From JAFAGX01 sp035623255 (GTDB taxonomy: Bacteria > Acidobacteriota > Terriglobia > Terriglobales > Acidobacteriaceae), in the NCBI GenBank assembly GCA_035623255.1, contig DASPTU010000063.1, positions 1 through 35,261 of the forward strand: a stretch of DNA of 35,261 nucleotides. Direction: 5' to 3'. A program made the position numbers and the translations under genes. Under the pieces are notes generated by a model that searched no databases, was not told the DNA's origin, and saw only the letters and a list, made by a program, of their open reading frames with translations. Shown piece after piece: positions 1 to 9,878 of this stretch; position 1 is the first letter of the stretch; each line of letters starts with the position of its first letter.

Positions 1-1
1 C

Positions 2-2848
2 ATCACGCAAAACAAATTAGGCTCCCCGATCAGTCTGGCTTACGGCGAACAGGGCAAGTATTCCCTCGCCGAAGAATCCCTCGCCGCGCAGGCAAAGGTT
101 CCTCCGCAAATTGCCGTGAAGTTCGTCGACGTCACGAAAAAGTCAGGTCTCGTAACCAAGTCTGTGCCCGCGGGCGATGATCTTGCGTCTTGGCTTGGGC
201 CGGGCGCCTGCTTTCTGGACTACGACAACGACGGACGTATTGACGTTTTCCTGCCTGATAATGGCAAGGAAGGCGGCATGTCGCTCTATCACAATCTCGG
301 GAACGGTAGGTTTGACGATGTCACTCGGAAGGCTGGCCTCGATCCCACACTTCACGGCATCGGCTGCACCGCCGGGGATTACGACAATGATGGATTCCCC
401 GACTTGGCCGTAACGTTCAACGGACGATTCGTGCTTTTACACAACGAAAAGAATGGAACGTTCAAAGACGTGACCGAAGCTGCTGGCATACAGAGCAATG
501 GCCTGAATGCAGGTGCAACTTTCATCGACTATGACCATGACGGCGACCTGGATCTCTACATCACACGCTATAAGGACAGCCGCGCATTCGATCCTAGAAA
601 TCGTGAGGAAGGAGTTGTCGGAGATTCAAGCGGTTCGAACCTGTTGTGGAGAAACGACGGCAACGGAGCTTTTGCGGAGATTGCTCGTTCCATCAACTTG
701 CAGGGATGGTCGCCAAGCCTTGCCGCGATTGGCACTGATTGGAACAACGACCGGGCAGTCGACCTCGTTCTGACCGAGGCTCTGGAGCCTTTAACGATTT
801 TAGAGAATCCTCGCGAGGGCCCGTTTATGAATCGGCAGTTTTTCCCTGCGAAAGGGATCGGCACCTTCGCTGGCATCGCCGTCCTCGATTTCAACCACGA
901 CTCTTGGATGGACCTGGCTTTCACCCACTGGGGATCTCCGGCCGTCACGCTTTGGCGCAACAATCAGGGCAAGAACTTCGAGCAAGTTCCGCTCCCCGAG
1001 ACGAATTGGGTGCGCGCCTACGGTATCGCCGCCTTCGACTACGACAACGACGGCTGGGTTGATCTCGTCGCTGTCGGCGAAACGAAGGATGGCAAAGGCG
1101 AAGTACGTTTATTCCGAAATCTAGGCCCGGATGGCTTTAAAGACGTCACCTCCGACGTCGGCCTCGACAAGATCAGTCTCAAGAATCCTCGTGCTGTTAT
1201 CGTCGGTGACTACGACAACGACGGTACCTCCGATCTCCTCATCACGCAGAATCACGGCCCGGCAGTCCTGCTCCGCAACCAAGGTGGAAATCAAAACCAC
1301 TGGCTGCGTTTGAACCTGAAGGGGTTGGCGGACAACAAAAGTGCTATCGGCGCCAAGGTCGAGGTCTTCTCCGGAGGCAACCGTCAGAAATTTGAGATTG
1401 CGGGATCAAACGGATACCTGGGTCAGAATTCACCCTATTTGACCGTGGGTCTCGGCCAGGCAAACGAAGCTGACGTTGTCCGCATGTTCTGGCCCACAGG
1501 AGTTCTGCAGGATGAGGTCGAAGTCGCCGCCGACCGGGAACATAAGTTCCTCGAGATTGATCGTCGCGGCAGTTCCTGTCCTACTCTTTTCGCCTGGGAT
1601 GGACACGAATATCGATTTGTCGCTGATATGCTTGGTGCTGGAGTTGTCGGGCACTGGGTCGCGCCGGGCCAACGCAACACTCCGCGTCCCACCGAGTACG
1701 TGAAGATCGATCGCAGTTCCATTCGTGAGAAAGACGGCAAACTCAGCTTCCGCTTTATGGAGCCTCTTGAAGAAGCGGTCTATCTGGATCAGGTCAAGCT
1801 TTTCGCGGTTGATCATCCTGGCGACATAGAGGTTTATCCGAACGAGTTTTTTGCCAGCAATCCTCCCTACCCTTCATTCAAAATTGTTTTCAGCAAGGAC
1901 GCGAGACCCCCTGCGGCAGCGCACGATGATCACGACCACGACGTTCTACCTGGTCTCCTGGCGCATCGCTATATCGGCGATTTCGACCTGCTGCCATTCC
2001 AAGGGTTTACCAAACTCCACGGCCTCGAACTGGATTTGGGGGCGCCATATCGCGGTGGCCCGTTGTGGCTGCTGATGCACGGCGAAATCGAGTATTTCAG
2101 CGCAACGAGCATGTATGCCGCCGATCAAGCCGGAATCAAGCCGATCGCTCCTTACGTGGAGGCGCTGGACGCGAGCGGAAAATGGACGCGCGTCATTGAT
2201 GACCTCGGTTTTCCCGCCGGCGGCCCGCGCACCATAACAGCAGACCTCACCGGCAAGCTGCCCCATGGCACAAAACAAATCCGCATTTGGACAAATCTGC
2301 AGATTTACTGGGATCGCATCCTCATTGACCGAACAAGTCAGCATCAGAACGCTCGCCTGACCGGGGTTCCGCTGGTTCGTGCCGATTTGAGCTTTCACGG
2401 GTTTCCACTCAAGATCGAAGATCTGCCACCTGGAAACGTGAGATACGTTTACGAAAAGACCAGTGCGACCGGCCCCTACACGCGTCCGGCAGGAGCTTAC
2501 ACGCGCTACGGGGACGTGCTGCCGCTGCTGCGAGAATTTGACGACAAGCTGGTCATCTTTGGCTCGGGGGACGAAGTCGCTCTCGATTTCGATCCATCGC
2601 GATTGCCTGTGATGCCTCGCGGCTGGATTCGCGATTATTTCTACTTCGCGCGTGGTTATGAGAAAGACATGGACTTCTATGCCTACGACTTCACCAGTGT
2701 TGACCCCTTGCCACACAGCCGGATGCATACCTACCCCGGAAAATCGTTCCCCTTGGACAACGAACACCTGAACTACTTTCTTGAGTACAACACTCGCTTT
2801 ATGTCGGGAAAGGAAGCGCGAGGTTACAAGTTCGATTACGAACACTAA
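2..2848 (+). CDS. FG-GAP/VCBS repeat protein with ASPIC/UnbV domain (5' end outside window)
   Basis: The frame is open from base 2, so the gene starts upstream; GTG 116 is only an internal codon. The first visible residues (…AYGEQGKYSLAEESL…) look like the end of a TPR repeat. Numbering from GTG 116, about seven FG-GAP/VCBS-type calcium-binding motifs (DYDNDGxxD and variants) lie between residues 35 and 390, as expected for a seven-bladed propeller. An ASPIC/UnbV domain follows at about 394-484 (NHWLRLNLKG… to …HKFLEIDRR). The remaining 430 residues form a further, mostly beta-type region that I cannot assign, with a His/Asp-rich patch HDDHDHD at about 603-609. The protein belongs to the CRTAC1-like family, which is abundant in Acidobacteria. 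It is probably exported, but the signal sequence would lie outside the window. Function unknown; roles in adhesion or polymer binding are only guesses. Confidence 0.85.
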   Translation: MTQNKLGSPISLAYGEQGKYSLAEESLAAQAKVPPQIAVKFVDVTKKSGLVTKSVPAGDDLASWLGPGACFLDYDNDGRIDVFLPDNGKEGGMSLYHNLGNGRFDDVTRKAGLDPTLHGIGCTAGDYDNDGFPDLAVTFNGRFVLLHNEKNGTFKDVTEAAGIQSNGLNAGATFIDYDHDGDLDLYITRYKDSRAFDPRNREEGVVGDSSGSNLLWRNDGNGAFAEIARSINLQGWSPSLAAIGTDWNNDRAVDLVLTEALEPLTILENPREGPFMNRQFFPAKGIGTFAGIAVLDFNHDSWMDLAFTHWGSPAVTLWRNNQGKNFEQVPLPETNWVRAYGIAAFDYDNDGWVDLVAVGETKDGKGEVRLFRNLGPDGFKDVTSDVGLDKISLKNPRAVIVGDYDNDGTSDLLITQNHGPAVLLRNQGGNQNHWLRLNLKGLADNKSAIGAKVEVFSGGNRQKFEIAGSNGYLGQNSPYLTVGLGQANEADVVRMFWPTGVLQDEVEVAADREHKFLEIDRRGSSCPTLFAWDGHEYRFVADMLGAGVVGHWVAPGQRNTPRPTEYVKIDRSSIREKDGKLSFRFMEPLEEAVYLDQVKLFAVDHPGDIEVYPNEFFASNPPYPSFKIVFSKDARPPAAAHDDHDHDVLPGLLAHRYIGDFDLLPFQGFTKLHGLELDLGAPYRGGPLWLLMHGEIEYFSATSMYAADQAGIKPIAPYVEALDASGKWTRVIDDLGFPAGGPRTITADLTGKLPHGTKQIRIWTNLQIYWDRILIDRTSQHQNARLTGVPLVRADLSFHGFPLKIEDLPPGNVRYVYEKTSATGPYTRPAGAYTRYGDVLPLLREFDDKLVIFGSGDEVALDFDPSRLPVMPRGWIRDYFYFARGYEKDMDFYAYDFTSVDPLPHSRMHTYPGKSFPLDNEHLNYFLEYNTRFMSGKEARGYKFDYEH

Positions 2849-2904
2849 CTCATGAAATCGTTTTAGTATTGACAGTTCTCCGCCAACATAATCCAATACG
2901 CCCA

Positions 2905-4293
2905 ATGGCCTCCTCCATTTCTCCTGGCATCTCTTCTTCTTCCTCCCCGCGTCTGAAGCGATCTCTTACCCTATGGGACCTCATTCTCTATGGGGTAATT
3001 GTCATTCAGCCGGTCGCGCCGATGTCCATTTTCGGAGTGTTGAGCGACCGCGGGCACGGTCATGTTGTGACGACAATTCTGATCGCCATGGTTGCGATGC
3101 TCTTTACCGCCATCAGCTATGGCCGGATGGCGCGCGCTTATCCCAGCGCCGGTTCGGCGTTCACGTACGTGGGTCAGGAGATCAACCCCGCCCTGGGCTA
3201 CGTAACCGGCTGGAGCATGGTGATGGATTACATGCTTAATCCAATGATCTGCACCATTTGGTGCAGCCAGCAGGCGCACGTATTTGCCCCGGCCATTCCT
3301 TACGGAGGATGGGCTCTTTTCTTTGCGGGCATCTTTACTTTCTTGAACGTTCAGGGGGTGAAAACCTCAGCGCGCGTGAATACTGGCTTGGCAACGGGAA
3401 TGGGAGTAATCGTCGCAATCTTCTTCGTTGCGGCTGCGCGGTACATCTTTGGAATGCCGCACGACGGGGCCGCATTCTTCAGGCATCCTTTCTACGATCC
3501 GCAGCTTTTCAATGCCAAGGCGGTGCTTGGCGCCACTTCCGTCGCGGTGCTGACATACATCGGCTTCGACGGTATTTCTACGCTTTCGGAAGAAGCCGAG
3601 AATCCGAGGCGCAACATCCTGTTGGCGACGGTGCTCACCTGCCTGGTCATCGGCCTGCTGTCCGCAATGGAAGTTTACGCGGCGCAACTCGTGTGGCCGG
3701 CCTCGCAGCCGTACCCGAATGTCGATACTGCGTTCACTTACGTGGCCGGTCGGGCCTGGCAGCCGCTGTTTGTGGTTCTTGGGTTCACACTTATCGTAGC
3801 CAACTTCGGCTCGGGACTGGGAGCTCAGCTTGGGGCAGCACGTTTGCTGTTCGGAATGGGAAGGAGCAACGCGTTGCCCAAGTCGTTTTTCGGGGCCGTC
3901 GACCCCAGGCATCACGTTCCGCGAAACAATGTAATCTTTGTGGGCGTGATCGCACTGGGTGGAGCTTTCCTCCTGCCGGCAATCGCCGGCGAAGCCACAG
4001 GATTCGAACTCGGGGCGAATCTTCTGAACTTCGGCGCCTTCATCGCTTTCATGGGCGTAAACGCCGCTGCCTTTGTTCGCTACTTTCTGCGTGCTGAACA
4101 CAAAACACTCGGTAATCTGCTGCCACCGATCCTGGGATTTGTCATCTGTTTCTTCCTCTGGTGGAACCTGAGCACAAAGGCCCGCATTTTCGGAACTCTC
4201 TGGATGGCTGTTGGCATTGCGGTCGGGGCCTGGAAGACCAACGGCTTTCGTGGTCACCTGATTGATTTTGAGTTGCCACCCGAAGAAGCTTAG
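2905..4293 (+). CDS. APC-superfamily amino acid/polyamine permease
   Basis: This is an inner-membrane transporter with about 12 hydrophobic segments over 462 residues, the usual APC length. The first helix region (SLTLWDLILYGVIVIQPVAP) and the YPSAGSAFTYVGQEINPALG segment fit the APC fold, as do the helix-6-like IGFDGISTLSEEAENPRRNI and the loop RLLFGMGRSNALPKSFF. The substrate cannot be read from sequence; the nearest remembered relatives are PuuP/YgjI-type amino acid or polyamine importers. The frame is open from TTG 2869, but ATG 2905 gives the normal N-terminus (MASSISPG…, then the first helix). Neither start has a clear Shine-Dalgarno. The gene follows the UnbV gene by 56 nt and may be read through from it. 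Confidence 0.85.
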   Translation: MASSISPGISSSSSPRLKRSLTLWDLILYGVIVIQPVAPMSIFGVLSDRGHGHVVTTILIAMVAMLFTAISYGRMARAYPSAGSAFTYVGQEINPALGYVTGWSMVMDYMLNPMICTIWCSQQAHVFAPAIPYGGWALFFAGIFTFLNVQGVKTSARVNTGLATGMGVIVAIFFVAAARYIFGMPHDGAAFFRHPFYDPQLFNAKAVLGATSVAVLTYIGFDGISTLSEEAENPRRNILLATVLTCLVIGLLSAMEVYAAQLVWPASQPYPNVDTAFTYVAGRAWQPLFVVLGFTLIVANFGSGLGAQLGAARLLFGMGRSNALPKSFFGAVDPRHHVPRNNVIFVGVIALGGAFLLPAIAGEATGFELGANLLNFGAFIAFMGVNAAAFVRYFLRAEHKTLGNLLPPILGFVICFFLWWNLSTKARIFGTLWMAVGIAVGAWKTNGFRGHLIDFELPPEEA

Positions 4294-4336
4294 TCAGCCC
4301 TGCATGGCCTCGCCGCGGCCTTCTCTTTCCCTAGGT

Positions 4337-4342
4337 TACAAT
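4337..4342 (+). promoter_or_regulatory. Candidate -10 box (TACAAT) for nrdR
   Basis: TACAAT ends 23 nt before the nrdR ATG and lies in the short gap after the permease gene. No convincing -35 box stands 16-18 nt upstream. The surrounding 11-mer TTACAATGCAG is found again before xseB at 24105-24115. Confidence 0.4.
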
Positions 4343-4365
4343 GCAGTTATCAGTCTCCTGGCGCC

Positions 4366-4863
4366 ATGAAGTGTCCTTTCTGCGGTTTCGCAAATGACAA
4401 GGTGGTGGATTCGCGCGAAAGCAAGGAAGCCGAGTCCATCCGCCGCCGCCGCGAGTGTCTGAAATGCGGCAAGCGCTTTACCACCTATGAGCGCATCGAC
4501 GAAATACCGTACATGGTGGTGAAAAAGGACGGCCGGCGCGAGAAATTCGATCGCCAGAAAGTGCTGAACGGTTTGCTCCGGGCGTGCGAGAAACGCCCGG
4601 TTCCCATCAGTAAATTGGAGCAGATCGTCAACGAAGCCGAGAGCTTTGTCATTGAATCGCCCGAGCGCGAGCGGCGGACCAGCGAACTCGGCGAGCTCAT
4701 TATGAACCGCCTGAGAAAGTATGACAAAGTTGCCTACGTGCGCTTCGCTTCGGTTTATCTGGACTTTAAAGATGTACAGGAATTCCTGACCGAATTGAAA
4801 GATTTGATTAAAGCCAAGGACGGTCCGGACGTTCGCACCAAGAACGCGGTCAAGACCCAATAA
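4366..4863 (+). CDS. nrdR: Transcriptional repressor NrdR
   Basis: NrdR is the nucleotide-sensing repressor of ribonucleotide reductase operons. The 165-aa product has the typical length and layout: a zinc ribbon with C3, C6, C31 and C34 (MKCPFCG… and …CLKCGKRF), the conserved RRRRECLKCGKRFTTYER segment, and an ATP-cone domain over roughly residues 49-139 (VVKKDGRREKFDRQKVLNGL…). ATG 4366 is certain because the first zinc ligand is residue 3. The isocitrate dehydrogenase gene starts 17 nt after the stop, so the two are probably co-transcribed. No nrd gene lies nearby, so its targets are elsewhere on the chromosome. Confidence 0.96.
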   Translation: MKCPFCGFANDKVVDSRESKEAESIRRRRECLKCGKRFTTYERIDEIPYMVVKKDGRREKFDRQKVLNGLLRACEKRPVPISKLEQIVNEAESFVIESPERERRTSELGELIMNRLRKYDKVAYVRFASVYLDFKDVQEFLTELKDLIKAKDGPDVRTKNAVKTQ

Positions 4864-4880
4864 AGTCGGATACGATCTCC

Positions 4881-5903
4881 ATGCTTCACAGGATCACTCT
4901 CATTCCCGGCGATGGCATTGGACCTGAGGTCACCCAGGCTGCCGTGCGCATCCTCGAAGCCACCGGATTGACGTTCGACTGGGAAAGCTACGCGGCGGGT
5001 GCTGATGCGTACGACAAATACCACGAATACATTCCCAAAGACCTCATTGATTCAATCGAACGTACCCATGTCGCGCTGAAAGGGCCGATCACCACCCCCA
5101 TTGGTGGCGGATTCTCCAGCATCAACGTGGAGTTGCGCAAACGCTTTGAGCTTTACGCAAACTTCCGGCCGATTCGCAACCTGCCTCACATTCCGACTCG
5201 CTATCCTGATGTTGATCTCATCATTGTGCGCGAAAACACCGAGGGGCTTTACTCCGGGATTGAGCACGAAGTTGTTCCAGGCGTGGTCGAGAGCCTGAAG
5301 ATCATGACCGAGAAGGCCTGTACGCGCATTTCGCGGTTCGCCTTTGAATATGCTCGCAAAAACCAACGCAAGAAGATCCACGCCATCCATAAGGCCAACA
5401 TCATGAAGCTTTCGGATGGCTTATTCCTGCGCTGCGCCCGAGATGTATCCAAAGAATATCCGGAGATCACCTATGCCGAGCACATCGTGGACAACACCTG
5501 CATGCAACTGGTAATGAATCCTTACCAGTACGACATGCTCCTCATGGAGAATCTGTACGGCGACATCATCTCCGACCTCTGCGCCGCATTCGTCGGCGGC
5601 TTGGGGATGGTGCCCAGCGCGAATTTCGGCGGGCACTGTGCGATTTTCGAAGCGGTCCACGGCTCGGCGCCTGATATTGCTGGCAAGAATATCGCGAATC
5701 CCACTGCAATCATTCGCTGCTCGCTGCTGATGCTGCGCCACCTCGGCGAATTCGACGCCGCCCTGAAGATCCGCAACGCCCTCGAGAAGGTTTATCGCAC
5801 TCGTGAGAAGTTGACGCGCGATATCGGTGGCAAAGCTACCACCTCAGAATTTGCCGAGTCGATCATCGAAGCCATGCAGTCAGAACCGGTGTGCGCCCGG
5901 TGA
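4881..5903 (+). CDS. NAD-type isocitrate dehydrogenase (isocitrate/isopropylmalate dehydrogenase family)
   Basis: This family performs oxidative decarboxylation of a 2-hydroxy acid. The 340-aa length and motifs resemble the mitochondrial NAD-dependent IDH3 subunit: IPGDGIGPE at the N-terminus, the substrate loop SSINVELRKRFELYANFRP, RENTEGLYSGIEH, HKANIMKLSDGLF, NLYGDIISDLCAA, and HGSAPDIAGKNIANP near the cofactor site. The Ser-x-Asn substrate-loop pattern fits isocitrate. Isopropylmalate or homoisocitrate as substrate is possible but less likely, because no leucine or lysine pathway genes are adjacent. It probably feeds 2-oxoglutarate formation in the TCA cycle. It is likely co-transcribed with nrdR; no functional link between the two is evident. 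It converges on tamB, with a 43-nt gap between the stops and no obvious terminator. Confidence 0.88.
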   Translation: MLHRITLIPGDGIGPEVTQAAVRILEATGLTFDWESYAAGADAYDKYHEYIPKDLIDSIERTHVALKGPITTPIGGGFSSINVELRKRFELYANFRPIRNLPHIPTRYPDVDLIIVRENTEGLYSGIEHEVVPGVVESLKIMTEKACTRISRFAFEYARKNQRKKIHAIHKANIMKLSDGLFLRCARDVSKEYPEITYAEHIVDNTCMQLVMNPYQYDMLLMENLYGDIISDLCAAFVGGLGMVPSANFGGHCAIFEAVHGSAPDIAGKNIANPTAIIRCSLLMLRHLGEFDAALKIRNALEKVYRTREKLTRDIGGKATTSEFAESIIEAMQSEPVCAR

Positions 5904-5946
5904 AGCGAAAACGCATAGTTGGCGGCACTTCGCAATTACCTACGCT

Positions 5947-8900
5947 CTAGAATTTTGTGTGATACCGGGCGTCAACCGCGATTCCTCCAACCTCATCTCG
6001 TGTGACGCTCACCGACCATCGTTTATTCAGCCGGTATTCTCCCTGGACGATTTCCTGGCCCGGTTGGGTCACATCAGTAGAGAAAGTGAACAGAAAATTT
6101 CTCGTCACACGCTGCTGCAAAGCGATGCGCGCCGATGGATTCGCATTATTTCCCCCTATTAGCGGGTCAATCTGCAAACTGGAAATCCCTGCCAGCCTCT
6201 GGATGCTGCCGCTCACCCGGCTTGCAGCCTGACTGGCGAGAAGGGAATCTGTGCTTGTGCCTGCGGCAGCGGCCTCTTCGGTCGTCGTCTGTCCACGATA
6301 CAGCAAGCTGATGATGTCCGCCGTCGGCAGCGCCGGATCGGAAAGATACGTTGTGGTAAGCCTGTCCAATGGTCCCAACAGCGTCAACGTGAGGTTGTAT
6401 TGTTCCACCGTTGTGGTTGCTTGCACATTGAGCACCGGCGTAGTCGCGTTAGGATTATCGAAAGTGATGATCCCGCGCTGCAGCTGATATCGATTGTTCA
6501 TGAAGAACAGCTCGCCGGAGGTGAGATCCACTCTGCCCACAATGACCGGGTCGGCAGCAGTGCCGATTACTTGCAGATTGACGGTCCCTTCAATACTCAC
6601 CGCAGAACTGCGTGCTGTCAGGTTCGAAGTTGATTGCACTGCGACCGCCAGCTTGATGTTGTCCGCAAAACTCTGACGCGAAGACGGCACCGAGATTCCG
6701 TTGAACTGGCTCGTGAAACTTGTCAAGTCGAAGTCAGGCGTAATACTCAGGCTGTCAATCAATGTGCGCCCGCTCAGACGTGCGGCCTGCATGGTTCCGG
6801 TGAAAGTGAGATTGCTGTCCAGCAAAGTACGCACGCCCTCCGGATAAAGCAGCCGAATGGACTTTCCCTGCAAGGCAACGTTAAACGCAAGCGTTGGGTT
6901 AAAAGCGACTGAACCGCCGAGCGTGACCTGCCCGCCACCCGTTACGCCTTTCAAGTCTCTGATCTGCAGTCGGTCATTATTGATGTCGAGCGTCCCATTC
7001 AATTTTGAAAGGCTCAGCGGAGACTGGCTCGTTGACAATGCTCCATCCTTGACCTGCATCGTTCCTTGAAGCACCGGATGGCGAATCGTGCCGCTGCCGC
7101 GAACCTCGAGACCGACCGAACCTGAGCTCTTGAGGTCCGGTATAAAGACGCCTAACAGGCGAAGATTCACAGTTCCTTCAGCCTGCACATTCATGGGCAC
7201 AGCACCCTGAACCGGCACTGTCCCTCGGATTCTCAGAGAGGTCTCGGTGCCGCGGATGTCGGCCGGAGCGAGCACTATCACCGAATTGGCGTAATCAGCA
7301 TGAATCGGGTCCGAGTTGGCGAATTGAAGCGATTGATAGTTGCCATCTAGGCTTGGAATGGTCAGGTGTGCTTCGAGGTGGGATGCATCCTTGAGTGGAC
7401 CTTTTATCGTGGCATGCAGTTCGGTCTCGCCATGAAAATCGGCTGGCACGGCGGGGGCATAAACCGCAAGAAAAGGATCGAGCGGCACCTTGCTCGTGTC
7501 GATCTTCGCTTGCGTGTTGTAATTCCCAACGAGATCGACGGTCGCTTTGGCCTGCACGAAAGCCTGAGTAACATTGGTGCTCATCAACAGTTCAGCTTTC
7601 TTGTTCTTAACACTCACTTGGGCCCTCATGCCGGTTATCGCAGTTTCACGAACCTGCAAAGTGGGCACTTGCAGCACAAGGTCTAGCTGTGGGTCGTCAA
7701 TTGTGCCGGCTCCGTTGCCGGAAGCGCTTAGCGTTCCCGCCAATGGCAAGTTCTTCGCTTGCACCGATTGCAATTTCTGCAAGACGATACCTGGCACGCT
7801 TAGTTCAACTTTGTAGGCCTTTGTTGTCGGCGTGTATGCAAGATCGGCTGTAGCTGCACCGGCACGCAAGGTCAGCTCAACCTGCGAGTGAATTGTGTCA
7901 TCGGCCCCCTGAAAATGAGCCACTAAACTCTGAATCGGCTCATCGTAGGCAGCCCCCTTAGTCACTTGAACTGAGCCGTGCCCGGCAGGATGCAATTCAG
8001 AGCCATGAAACGCAATATCGGCGGACAAGGTACCAGCAATGGGATACTCGACACTTGCCAGATGTGCCAGATCGGCCACCGACATTCTCCTTGCCGATAA
8101 GCTGGCTGTAATTGGATCAGAACGAACATAAGACCAATTTTCAAGTCGAGCCTGCGCGCTGAAGGTCAACTCCCCTTGTCGCGCGTTCACCAGCGATCCT
8201 TGCTCAATGTTCAATTGTGATGGGCTTGCATCCCACTGCAAGTACGCACTCTTCCATTGGCTTCCCTGGACCTGCAAGTTGTGCGCATCCAGGTGACCCG
8301 AGACATTCGGTTTTTTCACCGGCCCCTGTAACACTGCGTTCAGGCTTGCCGAACCGGATATCGCCAGCGACTTCAATGATTCTTGCGGTTGGAAGGACGC
8401 CGCCAAATCGGCAAATTGATGCAAGTCCCCCAACATCGCGTGAATCCTTAAATTGGATCGCCTGCTGAGTTCGCCATCCACTGTCACGGATGTGGAAGGC
8501 ATGCGGAGCACGGTCTGGTGCAGGGCAATTACACTTTGCCGACCATCGTAGGTCAGCCGCACCGTTCCATCGAGCGGCACTGTCGGCGGCGGGGATATGG
8601 AATTGTTCCAGACGGTGGCCCGAACATCAACATCCGCCCGCGCGCGAACATTCTTCACGCTGCCGGTCCACGAGGCATCCACTTTTGCATTGGCTGTACC
8701 CGTCACAGGCATGCGTCGAATCTCGTCATGCCTTATCGACTTTCTCGCAGACTCAAGCGACACATGCTGCAATGAAGCGCCCACCTTGCCTGTGGGAGTT
8801 GTATCGAGCCGATGAATTGCAAGCTCGCCGGCTATGTTCCCATTCGCTACCTCCCCAGTGATAGCGCGAACATCAAGATCTCCATTCGCGAATCGGTACT

Positions 8901-9870
8901 GGGCTTTCAGAGCGCGCGCCTTCACATTGGCATCGGCAGAGACCATTTGCAGTTCGCTGCTTTCAATTCTTCCGTCCAGCGAAGCACTCCGAAGCAGCGA
9001 TTGGTTAGGAATATTCTGATATCGGAGCCGACCATCCGCCTGAATGTCCCCGGTTAATTTGACCGCAGGCACCATGGCAGCGAAGTCCTGCGGATGAACC
9101 AGAATCTGGTACCCCGCATTGACCTTGGGATTGCTGTAATCGGTGATATCACCATGAACCGCGATCCGCGAAGATCCCACGTTCAGAAGCAGCGACTCGA
9201 TCGTTATGCCGGACGGCGTAGCGCTGAATTGCGCGTCCAGATTGTGCGCCAGAGAGGGGTATTTCGCATATTCCAATCGGCCCCGGCGATAAGAAAGATT
9301 CCCCTCGTAACGCGCGGCCGACGAGTCGAGGTGAATCTCGGTTTTCAGATCATGCAAATCCGCATTCAGCGGAATCTTCGCCTCGTTGTAAGAGATTTCA
9401 CCATCGCTGAGCAGCACATGTCCAACCGCCAGATCCCAGATGTTCGTGCTGCCCGCGGTTTGCCGCTGAGGGGGCTCAGGGAAATTACTCTTCCCGTTCC
9501 TGTCCACGAGCACGTTAGCGATGGGATGCTCTATGAGCAGTTCCGTAAGCTGCAGTTTGCGATGTAGGAGGGAACGCAGGTCGATTCCAATCTTGAGCTC
9601 CTGAACTTGCAAGAAAGGCTTCGTGTTCGCGGGCTCCGTACCGTGCAGCACCATTCCGTAAAGATCAAGGCGGAGTGGCAAAAGGTGGACATTCCAATTC
9701 TGCAACTCCAGTTTTCCGCCCGTCGCGTTCTGACCTTCCTCGACAATCTTTTCCAGAACAAAGTGATGGAGCCAGGGACCCCGTAACACAACGTACGTCC
9801 CAACCGCCATGACAATGAGAACTATGCCCGCAATCCCGGCCATCCAACGAAGAGGCTTTTTCCAGTTCAT
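5947..9870 (-). CDS. tamB: Translocation and assembly module subunit TamB
   Basis: TamB is a long periplasm-spanning protein, anchored in the inner membrane, that works with TamA in outer-membrane protein insertion and/or phospholipid transport. The 1307-aa product (E. coli TamB is 1259 aa) has one N-terminal membrane helix at about residues 10-30 (WMAGIAGIVLIVMAVGTYVV). A long stretch of repetitive beta-sheet sequence of AsmA/TamB type follows. The C-terminal TamB domain (formerly DUF490) includes ADIISLLYRGQTT, RVSGSIQRLAGISSLQIDP and the end …GGIAVDARYHTKF. The terminal phenylalanine is typical of this domain. ATG 9870 lies 8 nt after the tamA stop, so the pair is almost certainly one operon. 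Confidence 0.95.
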   Translation of the reverse strand: MNWKKPLRWMAGIAGIVLIVMAVGTYVVLRGPWLHHFVLEKIVEEGQNATGGKLELQNWNVHLLPLRLDLYGMVLHGTEPANTKPFLQVQELKIGIDLRSLLHRKLQLTELLIEHPIANVLVDRNGKSNFPEPPQRQTAGSTNIWDLAVGHVLLSDGEISYNEAKIPLNADLHDLKTEIHLDSSAARYEGNLSYRRGRLEYAKYPSLAHNLDAQFSATPSGITIESLLLNVGSSRIAVHGDITDYSNPKVNAGYQILVHPQDFAAMVPAVKLTGDIQADGRLRYQNIPNQSLLRSASLDGRIESSELQMVSADANVKARALKAQYRFANGDLDVRAITGEVANGNIAGELAIHRLDTTPTGKVGASLQHVSLESARKSIRHDEIRRMPVTGTANAKVDASWTGSVKNVRARADVDVRATVWNNSISPPPTVPLDGTVRLTYDGRQSVIALHQTVLRMPSTSVTVDGELSRRSNLRIHAMLGDLHQFADLAASFQPQESLKSLAISGSASLNAVLQGPVKKPNVSGHLDAHNLQVQGSQWKSAYLQWDASPSQLNIEQGSLVNARQGELTFSAQARLENWSYVRSDPITASLSARRMSVADLAHLASVEYPIAGTLSADIAFHGSELHPAGHGSVQVTKGAAYDEPIQSLVAHFQGADDTIHSQVELTLRAGAATADLAYTPTTKAYKVELSVPGIVLQKLQSVQAKNLPLAGTLSASGNGAGTIDDPQLDLVLQVPTLQVRETAITGMRAQVSVKNKKAELLMSTNVTQAFVQAKATVDLVGNYNTQAKIDTSKVPLDPFLAVYAPAVPADFHGETELHATIKGPLKDASHLEAHLTIPSLDGNYQSLQFANSDPIHADYANSVIVLAPADIRGTETSLRIRGTVPVQGAVPMNVQAEGTVNLRLLGVFIPDLKSSGSVGLEVRGSGTIRHPVLQGTMQVKDGALSTSQSPLSLSKLNGTLDINNDRLQIRDLKGVTGGGQVTLGGSVAFNPTLAFNVALQGKSIRLLYPEGVRTLLDSNLTFTGTMQAARLSGRTLIDSLSITPDFDLTSFTSQFNGISVPSSRQSFADNIKLAVAVQSTSNLTARSSAVSIEGTVNLQVIGTAADPVIVGRVDLTSGELFFMNNRYQLQRGIITFDNPNATTPVLNVQATTTVEQYNLTLTLLGPLDRLTTTYLSDPALPTADIISLLYRGQTTTEEAAAAGTSTDSLLASQAASRVSGSIQRLAGISSLQIDPLIGGNNANPSARIALQQRVTRNFLFTFSTDVTQPGQEIVQGEYRLNKRWSVSVTRDEVGGIAVDARYHTKF

Positions 9871-9878
9871 CGTCCGCC

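Noticed and set aside
2869..2899. TTGACA as a -35 box for the permease gene
   Set aside because: No acceptable -10 hexamer lies 16-18 nt downstream; the nearest A/T-rich hexamers are 12 or 19 nt away.
1946..2905. Long minus-strand open frame (319 codons) inside the UnbV gene
   Set aside because: It lies opposite a clearly coding frame with strong domain motifs, and its translation shows no recognisable domain. Such antisense frames are common in GC-rich genes.
3258..4257. Long frames on both strands overlapping the permease gene
   Set aside because: Their products are Arg/Cys-rich with no family resemblance; they are shadows of the APC permease frame.
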